64,000 nt of DNA. Source: VRUE01 sp963725085. Its GTDB lineage: Bacteria; Actinomycetota; Thermoleophilia; Solirubrobacterales; 70-9. The translations under genes were made by a program, and so were the position numbers. Below are positions 58,907 to 64,000 of the stretch, piece by piece. The stretch lies in the NCBI GenBank assembly GCA_963725085.1, contig CAVRXM010000005.1:682001-746000 (forward strand). Reading direction: 5' to 3'. Each line of letters opens with the position of its first letter. The stretch's first letter is position 1. A model generated the notes under the pieces. That model searched no databases. It was not told the origin of the DNA and was given only the letters and a program-made list of their open reading frames with translations.

Positions 58907-59929
58907 CTAGTCGGCGAGCTCGCGGGGGACGATGCCGACCCGCAGCTCGAGGCCGCCGCGGTCGACGCGGAGCTCGAGCTCGCGACCGATCCGATCGCCA
59001 ACCATCAGCCGCTGGAGATCGCCGACATCGGCCAGGGCCTCGCCGTCGATGCCGACGATGAGGTCGCCGGGACGGAGGCCGGCCTCGGCGGCCGGGCTGT
59101 CGTCGACGACCTCGACGATCTCGATTCCGTCGGCCTGGCCGAGCTCGGCCGCGAGCCGCGGCGGCAGCGGGCGCGAGCCCCCGGCGACGCCGATGTAGGC
59201 GCGGCGCACCCGACCCTCGCCGATCAGTTCGGAGACGATGCGCCGCGTCGCCCCGTTGATCGGGACGGCGAGGCCGAGGCCGACGCCGGCGACGGCGGTG
59301 TTGATGCCGATGACCCTCGCGAGCCCGTCACCGAGCGCGCCGCCGGAGTTGCCGGGATTGAGCGCGGCGTCGGTCTGGATCACGTTCTCGATCAGGCGCG
59401 TCGCCGAGCGCGACCGGGTCGGGAGCGAGCGGCCGAGGGCGGAGACGACGCCGGCGGTGACCGAGCCGCTGAACCCGTTCGGGCTGCCGATCGCAACGAC
59501 GAGCTGGCCGACGCGCAGTTGTTCGGCGTTGCCGAGGCTCGCCGGGGTCAGATCGCGGCCGTCGGCGCGAAGGACGGCGAGGTCGGAGAGGGCGTCGGCG
59601 CCGATCACCTCGAACTTGAAGTCGCGTCCATCGGGAAACGAGGCGGTTCCGTTCCCATCGGTCTCGGCGACGACGTGGGCGGCGCTGAGCATGAAGCCGT
59701 CGGCGCTGATCACGACGCCGCTGCCGGCGCCGACCTTGCGGCGCCCGCGCGGGGTCCGCCGCGAGACCGCGAGATGGGCGACGGACGGGCCGAGCCGCTC
59801 GGCGACACCGGAGACGGTGCGAGAGTAGGCGTCGAAGGCCTCGGAATCCGGTAGTTGCTCGTCCTGGTGAGGGGAGTCGGGCGCCGGCCAGGGAGCTGAA
59901 GTTGAGTCGATCAGACGAAGATTTGCCAT
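58907..59929 (-). CDS. Cytoplasmic HtrA-like serine protease with PDZ domain
   Basis: 340 aa, intact. Triad His in LSAAHVVAE, Asp in ALSDLAVLRA, Ser in ALNPGNSGGALG. PDZ domain at the C-terminus (IVEVVDDSPAAEAGLRPGDL). It has no signal peptide or transmembrane segment, unlike the htrA at 29952-31172, so it is probably intracellular. Start ATG 59929 (ANLRLIDS). Confidence 0.9.
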   Translation of the reverse strand: MANLRLIDSTSAPWPAPDSPHQDEQLPDSEAFDAYSRTVSGVAERLGPSVAHLAVSRRTPRGRRKVGAGSGVVISADGFMLSAAHVVAETDGNGTASFPDGRDFKFEVIGADALSDLAVLRADGRDLTPASLGNAEQLRVGQLVVAIGSPNGFSGSVTAGVVSALGRSLPTRSRSATRLIENVIQTDAALNPGNSGGALGDGLARVIGINTAVAGVGLGLAVPINGATRRIVSELIGEGRVRRAYIGVAGGSRPLPPRLAAELGQADGIEIVEVVDDSPAAEAGLRPGDLIVGIDGEALADVGDLQRLMVGDRIGRELELRVDRGGLELRVGIVPRELAD

Positions 59930-59965
59930 CCGCCTGGACGTTAGCAACGGGCCGGCGCCGCCCCC

Positions 59966-60694
59966 TCAGTCGAGGCTCGAGAGCGCGGTTGCGACCGCGA
60001 AGCCGAGGGTGGTGACGAGGCCGGCGACGCGGCCCGATTTGCGGGTCGCGTCGGGGATCATCGAGTCGATCAGCATCACCAGGAGGGCGCCGGCGGCGAA
60101 GCCGTCGATCGCAGCCCTGAGCTCGCCGGAGGTGATGTCGGCGAGCCCATAGCCGAGAACCGTGGAGAGGGCGCAGATCGCGGCGACCCCGAGCCAGAGG
60201 CGGATGACGCGGTTGCGGGGCTCACCGGCCTCGTCCATCTCCGTCGCCGAACCGATGGCCTCGGGCAGGTTGGAGACGAAGATCGCGACGAGCAGGCCGA
60301 GCCCGATCCCTTCACCTGAGGCAAGGCCGATTCCCAGGACGAGCTGCTCGGGAATCCCGTCGAGGAAGGCGCCGAGGGCGAGCGCGGTCCCGGGGTCATC
60401 GGCCTGCGCCCGGGCCTTCGGGCCGTGGCCGCTGGAGGCGCGCCGGTCGATCAGGCCGTCGAGGGCGAAGAAGGTGAGCGCGCCCAACCCGAGGCCCAGC
60501 GCGGTCGAGCGCAAGCTCCCCTCCTCGATTCCCTGAGCCGCGAGCTCGAAGCTGATCGCGCTGATCAGCGCCCCTGCTCCGAAGGCGAGCACCAGCCCGA
60601 CCTGGCGGTCGGGCCAGCGGCGGGCATAGGCGAGCAGGGCTCCGAGGACCAGCGAGGATGCCGCCAGCACCCCCCAGCCCAACGCGGCGGCCAC
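59966..60694 (-). CDS. ZIP-family metal transporter
   Basis: 242 aa, eight helices. Metal-site motifs are FGAGALISAISFELAAQGIE, LGAFLDGIPEQLVLGIG (helix IV, HxxxD-like position filled by DGIPE) and FVSNLPEAIGSATEM. This matches the ZIP family in fold but with acidic residues in place of His. The GTG start directly follows the antitoxin stop. Metal specificity unknown. Confidence 0.85.
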   Translation of the reverse strand: MAAALGWGVLAASSLVLGALLAYARRWPDRQVGLVLAFGAGALISAISFELAAQGIEEGSLRSTALGLGLGALTFFALDGLIDRRASSGHGPKARAQADDPGTALALGAFLDGIPEQLVLGIGLASGEGIGLGLLVAIFVSNLPEAIGSATEMDEAGEPRNRVIRLWLGVAAICALSTVLGYGLADITSGELRAAIDGFAAGALLVMLIDSMIPDATRKSGRVAGLVTTLGFAVATALSSLD

Positions 60695-60864
60695 TCAGCT
60701 CACCGACGTTGGAACAGGTGGGCCGAGAGACGCAAATGGCCTGCCCCGGCGGCGAATGAGAATCGTCTGGCCAGAGGCGGCCCGCTCCATGTAGTAGCCG
60801 AAGTGATTGCGGAACTCATGGGCACCGACCTCGGTGGATCGAGGGGATTCCGTTGCCTGGTTAG
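60695..60864 (-). CDS. Phd/YefM-like antitoxin domain without its own start codon
   Basis: The last 56 codons of the long ORF that comes through the tRNA gene. EVGAHEFRNHFGYYMERAAS followed by GQTILIRRRGRPFASLGPP matches the N-terminal DNA-binding part of Phd/YefM antitoxins. Between the tRNA and this domain there is no in-frame ATG, GTG or TTG; the first ATG lies inside it at MERAA. No toxin gene is adjacent, so the antitoxin is an orphan. It abuts the ZIP gene. Confidence 0.7.
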
Positions 60865-60937
60865 TGGAGCTGAGGGGGCTCGAACCCCTGACCTCGTCGC
60901 TGCCAGCGACGCGCTCTTCCAGCTGAGCTACAGCCCC
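60865..60937 (-). tRNA. tRNA-Ala (GGC anticodon)
   Basis: The cloverleaf is complete: acceptor GGGGCTG with CAGCTCC, D-arm GCTC/GAGC, anticodon stem CGTCG/CGACG with loop CTGGCAG (anticodon GGC), T-arm AGGGG-TTCGAGC-CCCCT, discriminator A. The CCA end is not encoded. The whole gene is open in one reading frame, giving GAVAQLEERVAGSDEVRGSS, and lies inside a longer ORF. Confidence 0.93.
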
Positions 60938-61261
60938 GGGAAACTCAAAATCGGTGGCCCAGTTTAGCGCCGCTCGTTGGCCGTTTTGCGGTTGGCCGAC
61001 GCGGAGGTTGACCGTCGTCTGCCCGGAGAAAACGGCGATCGGCAGTAGATAGCAGCGATCGAGGGATTCGCAGTAGATCGCGATCGCGTCGATCTCGTTC
61101 TCGTCGTAGGTGGACATCACATACCCACGAGTTGGCGAGTGATACGAGGAGCTGATTCGCGCACGGATCACATCGCCCTTCCGATTGCCCCATTTGCACT
61201 GCACGCGGACGATTCGAACTCCGAGATCGAGAGCCATTGGGGTCGAACACTCACGGATCAA
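60938..61261 (-). CDS. PD-(D/E)XK-like nuclease fragment (group I intron homing-type, PDDEXK_5-like)
   Basis: About 108 codons, from TTG 61261 or ATG 61237, in the same frame as the tRNA and antitoxin. LDLGVRIVRVQCKWGN contains the conserved Val-Gln-x-Lys; YDENEIDAIAIYCESLDRCY and LLPIAVFSG fit the core; NGQRAALNWATDFEF is the usual end. The N-terminal third with the Tyr-Asp-Leu metal site is missing or changed, so it may be inactive. GC is about 58 percent against more than 70 around it, suggesting transfer. Confidence 0.68.
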
Positions 61262-61290
61262 CGCCCTAACGTAGAAATACTGAGATCCGC

Positions 61291-62034
61291 CTACGCGGCG
61301 CGCTGATCGGGGCCCGGGTCCTCATCGACGTCGAGGATCAGGCTGTCGTCAGCGGTGCGGCGGACGCGGAAGTCCATCGGCGCGCTCTCTTCGAGCTCGC
61401 GCAGCAGCTCGACCGGGTGCTCGAGGTTCATCGAGAGCGTCGCCCGGCCCTCGGAGAACCGCTCGACCGAGATGTCGGCGCCGCCGAGGCGGCTGATCGC
61501 GTCCTCGATCCCGACCAACTGCGAGAAGTCGCCCAGCGGCCCGATCTCGAGTTTCATCCGTCCCTCGAAGAGCTCGTTGCCGTTCGTGCCGTTGGTGCCG
61601 TTCGTGGCGGCCGGAGCGGCCTCTTCGACCTCGGAGTTCGCGTCGACGAGTTCCTGCGCCCGCCGGCTCACGTCGACCGCCTCGCGCAGCGCCTTCATCC
61701 GGATCCGGGTCGCCTGGCCGCGAGCCTGGGAGTGGATCTCGTCGATGTGAGACGCGACCGCCTCGAGCGAGGTGATGCTTCGCTCGTGGCGCTCATTCGC
61801 CTCGCGCAGCTTCTCGCCGAGGAAGCGGATCTCGCGCTCCCGCTCGATCACCATTCCCGACAGGCCCGCAGCCTCCTGTTCGGCGTGCTCCGCCAACCCT
61901 GAAGCCTCGCGCCAGCGCTCCAATGCGTCCGCGGCCTTCTCCTGAAGGTTCGCGATCTGCTCTTCCCGATCCCCGATTGCCGCGTCGACGTCGCTGCGAC
62001 GGTAACCGAAAAGGGCCCTCTTGAAGCTGCCCAT
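61291..62034 (-). CDS. DivIVA-like coiled-coil protein
   Basis: 247 aa. The N-terminus GSFKRALFGYRRSDVDAAI resembles DivIVA/GpsB-type membrane-targeting starts. A coiled coil of about 100 residues follows (REEQIANLQEKAADALERW and onward). A linker with three TNG repeats joins a C-terminal mixed domain (MKLEIGPLGDFSQLVGIEDA, ADISVERFSEGRATLSMNL). The latter looks like a small alpha-beta domain seen in actinobacterial coiled-coil proteins. Role in polar growth or division is inferred only. Confidence 0.65.
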   Translation of the reverse strand: MGSFKRALFGYRRSDVDAAIGDREEQIANLQEKAADALERWREASGLAEHAEQEAAGLSGMVIEREREIRFLGEKLREANERHERSITSLEAVASHIDEIHSQARGQATRIRMKALREAVDVSRRAQELVDANSEVEEAAPAATNGTNGTNGNELFEGRMKLEIGPLGDFSQLVGIEDAISRLGGADISVERFSEGRATLSMNLEHPVELLRELEESAPMDFRVRRTADDSLILDVDEDPGPDQRAA

Positions 62035-62113
62035 GCGCCGCAAAGTAGGGGCCTCCTCGGACGGCATTTCCGGCCATTCACGAAACCGTCGAACGTGTGT
62101 TCGTAGACCCCTC

Positions 62114-62513
62114 TCAGGCACTCGCGGCGGAGCGGGCCTCGGGCTCGCCGAGATCGAGCTCGAGCCGGGGCGCCTCGCGCCAGAGATCCTCGAGCGCGTA
62201 GCGCCGGCGAGCATCGGCCGTGAACACGTGGAGGACCGAGTCGAGATAGTCGAGCACGATCCAGCCGGCGGCCCCGTCGCCCTCGACGCCGCCAGGCAGC
62301 AGACCCATCTCGTTCTTCAGACGCAGCCTGACCTCGTCGACGATGGCGCGGGCCTGGCGCTCGTTGCGCGCGGTGCAGATCTCGAGGTAGTCGGTGTAGG
62401 AGACGAGCCCGCGCATGTCGAGGGCGACGATCTCGCTCGCCCCTTTCGAGTCGGCGATCCCGACCAGCCTCCGCGCGAGCGCCTCGGAATCGAACCCCTG
62501 TCACCGCGCTCAC
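62114..62513 (-). CDS. rsfS: Ribosomal silencing factor RsfS
   Basis: Binds L14 and blocks subunit joining. The repaired start is GTG 62513, with one extra G near 62487; then FDSEALARRLVGIADSKGAS leads to IVALDMRGLVSYTDY. LEICTARNERQARAIVDEV and GWIVLDYLDSVLHVF are signatures. Length about 132 aa. It overlaps nadD (GTGA), the usual nadD-rsfS order. Confidence 0.92.
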
Positions 62514-63133
62514 GCGTACACGCCCTTCTCCTCGATGAACCGCGCGACCGGCTCGGGCACCAGATACCGCAGCGGACGGCCGGCCGCGGCCCGCTCGCGG
62601 ACGACCGAGGAGGAGACGCCGAACTCGGGCATCTCGAGCATCGTCACCCGGTCTCCCGCCCCCAGGCTCCTCATCACCGCGGCGACGTCCGCGTCGGAGA
62701 CCCCGGCCCGCCGGGCGACGGCGAGGCGCGCCATCTCCGCAACCCGCTCCGGCTGGCGCCAGCTCTCGAGGCCGACCGCGGCGTCCGCCCCCATCACGAA
62801 CACCAGCTCCGTGTCGCCCTTCTCGCGCCCAAGTTGTTCCAAGGTCTCATACGTGTAGGACGGCCCATCGCGTTCGGTCTCGAGCGTCGAGACGCTGAAT
62901 CGCGAGTCGTCGGCCGCGGCCAGCCGCGTCATCGCCAGCCGCTGCTCGCGGCCGGGGTCGTCGGCTATCCGCTTGTGAGGAGCCTCGCCGGTCGGCATCA
63001 GGATCACCTCGCTGAGACCGAGCTGCCAGAGTGCCTCCTGAGCCAGCGCGAGATGCCCGAGATGCGGCGGGTTGAACGCCGAGCCGAGAATCCCGATGCC
63101 GGCGGGCTCGGGGCTAGATGGGCTCTTACCCAC
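62510..63133 (-). CDS. nadD: Nicotinate-nucleotide adenylyltransferase
   Basis: 207 aa, intact, NAD synthesis. The nucleotidyltransferase start is ILGSAFNPPHLGHLALAQEA, with the second motif EFGVSSSVVRERAAAGRPLR and VPEPVARFIEEKGVY. MPTGEAPHK is conserved. Start GTG 63133, overlapping the proA stop. Confidence 0.95.
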   Translation of the reverse strand: MGKSPSSPEPAGIGILGSAFNPPHLGHLALAQEALWQLGLSEVILMPTGEAPHKRIADDPGREQRLAMTRLAAADDSRFSVSTLETERDGPSYTYETLEQLGREKGDTELVFVMGADAAVGLESWRQPERVAEMARLAVARRAGVSDADVAAVMRSLGAGDRVTMLEMPEFGVSSSVVRERAAAGRPLRYLVPEPVARFIEEKGVYA

Positions 63134-64000
63134 GCACCTGGCCGTCGCCGCGGACGACGTACTTGTAGGTGGTCAGCTCGCGGAGGCCGATCGGGCCCCG
63201 CGCGTGCAGCTTCTGGGTCGAGTTGCCGATCTCGGCACCCATCCCGAACTCGAACCCGTCGGTGAATCGGGTCGATGCATTCGTGTAGACGACCGCCGCG
63301 TCGACGCCGTCCGTGAAATCGGCGGCGGCCGCATCGGAGCCGGTCACAATCGCCTCCGAGTGACGGGTCCCGAACCGGTTGACGTGCTCGATCGCCTCCT
63401 CGAGCGAGTCGACGACGCCGACCGCGATCTTGAGATCGAGGAACTCCTTGCCCCAGTCCTCCGGCTCGGCCTCTCCGACCTCGACCTCGCCGGCGGCGGC
63501 CCGTGCCCGCTCGTCGCCGACCAGCTCGACGCCGGCATCGCGGAGCTCGGCAAGGGCAGCGGGCAGGAAGTCCGAGGCGACGGCGGAGTCGACCAGCAGC
63601 GTCTCCGCCGCGTTGCAAACCCCAGGCCGCTGGACCTTCGCGTTGAGGACGATTCTCCGCGCCATCTCGAGGTCGGCGTCGGAATGGACGTAGACGTGGC
63701 AGTTGCCGGCGGCGGCGTAGATCACCGGCACCGTCGCCACCTCCTTCAGCGCCGCCTTCAGCCCTTCGCCGCCGCGCGGGATCAGGAGGTCGATCAGATC
63801 GTCCTGCGTCGCCAGCTCGGCGAGGTCCTCGTGGCCGCCGCCGGCCAGCAGCACCACCGCGTCCTGCGGCAGGCCCGCCTCGGCGAGCGCGTCGCGGACG
63901 ATCGCCGCCAGCGCCCCGTTGGTCCGTTCGGCGTAGTGGGAGCCGCGGAGGACGATCGCGTTGCCGCTCTTGATCGTCAGCGCCGCGCAATCGACCGTCA
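63126..64000 (-). CDS. proA: Gamma-glutamyl phosphate reductase, 5' end beyond the window
   Basis: Proline synthesis. The frame is open to the window edge; the first codons visible are TVDCAALTIKSGNAIVLRGS. The catalytic Cys is in PGVCNAAETLLV, and the end TRFTDGFEFGMGAEIGNSTQ to KLHARGPIGLRELTTYKYVV is typical. About 290 of 420 residues are present. proA-nadD-rsfS form an operon. Confidence 0.95.
   Translation of the reverse strand, partial: TVDCAALTIKSGNAIVLRGSHYAERTNGALAAIVRDALAEAGLPQDAVVLLAGGGHEDLAELATQDDLIDLLIPRGGEGLKAALKEVATVPVIYAAAGNCHVYVHSDADLEMARRIVLNAKVQRPGVCNAAETLLVDSAVASDFLPAALAELRDAGVELVGDERARAAAGEVEVGEAEPEDWGKEFLDLKIAVGVVDSLEEAIEHVNRFGTRHSEAIVTGSDAAAADFTDGVDAAVVYTNASTRFTDGFEFGMGAEIGNSTQKLHARGPIGLRELTTYKYVVRGDGQVRG

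Overview
High-GC actinobacterial chromosome segment. The best fit is class Thermoleophilia (Solirubrobacterales-like). This rests on protein style and gene content: an ECF sigma factor with a membrane-anchored tail, MaoC-type dehydratase pairs, a geranylgeranyl-reductase-like flavoprotein, TIGR01777 and TfoX-like genes, and a PD-(D/E)XK_5-like ORF joined to tRNA-Ala. There is no rRNA, phage, transposase or CRISPR. Most genes lie on the minus strand and are tightly packed, often with ATGA or GTGA stop/start overlaps.

Layout. 0-4.2 kb: ROK sugar kinase with a ribose/xylose-type ABC importer. 4.2-10 kb: uvrA, a thioredoxin-like protein and uvrB. 10-16.9 kb: DoxX-like protein, MFS transporter, lytic transglycosylase, coaE, rpsA, flavoprotein reductase, YdcZ-type transporter. 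17-20 kb: tailed ECF sigma factor, acidic secreted protein, fatty-acid hydroxylase. 20-27 kb: polA, tfoX, malic enzyme, SDR, lipoprotein, a phosphofructokinase with PPi-type residues. 27-36 kb: trpA-trpB-trpF-[htrA]-trpC-trpD-trpG-trpE-hisIE, a tryptophan/histidine cluster interrupted by a serine protease. 36-45 kb: a divergent TetR/flavin-monooxygenase pair with a palindromic operator, then era-ybeY-phoH-yqeY-murI-(membrane protein)-prmA-dnaJ-hrcA and a MaoC pair. 45-58 kb: lepA, membrane glycosyltransferase, murJ, rpsT, holA, comEC, comEA, cupin, leuS. 58-64 kb: SpoIIM-like protein, cytoplasmic HtrA, ZIP transporter, antitoxin/tRNA-Ala/nuclease ORF, DivIVA-like protein, rsfS, nadD, partial proA.

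Three things stand out. (1) Nested palindromic elements of about 50-110 bp occur between genes and, in phase, inside genes: two 81-bp copies in the membrane glycosyltransferase, one in prmA and one at the comEC 3' end. This is reminiscent of Rickettsia palindromic elements. (2) One uninterrupted reading frame runs from a nuclease-like domain through a complete tRNA-Ala(GGC) gene into a Phd-like antitoxin domain that has no start codon of its own. (3) Individual proteins have odd architectures: an ECF sigma factor with a transmembrane segment and Gly/Ser/Asp tail, a DnaJ without zinc finger, and an AT-rich codon patch in phoH.

Caution. About 40 single-base frame disruptions, nearly all +1, break conserved housekeeping genes (uvrA, polA, pfk, trpG, rpsT, comEC, malic enzyme and others). 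They are almost absent from 36-50 kb. They look like residual sequencing or assembly errors, so such genes are given as one CDS with approximate shift positions rather than as pseudogenes.
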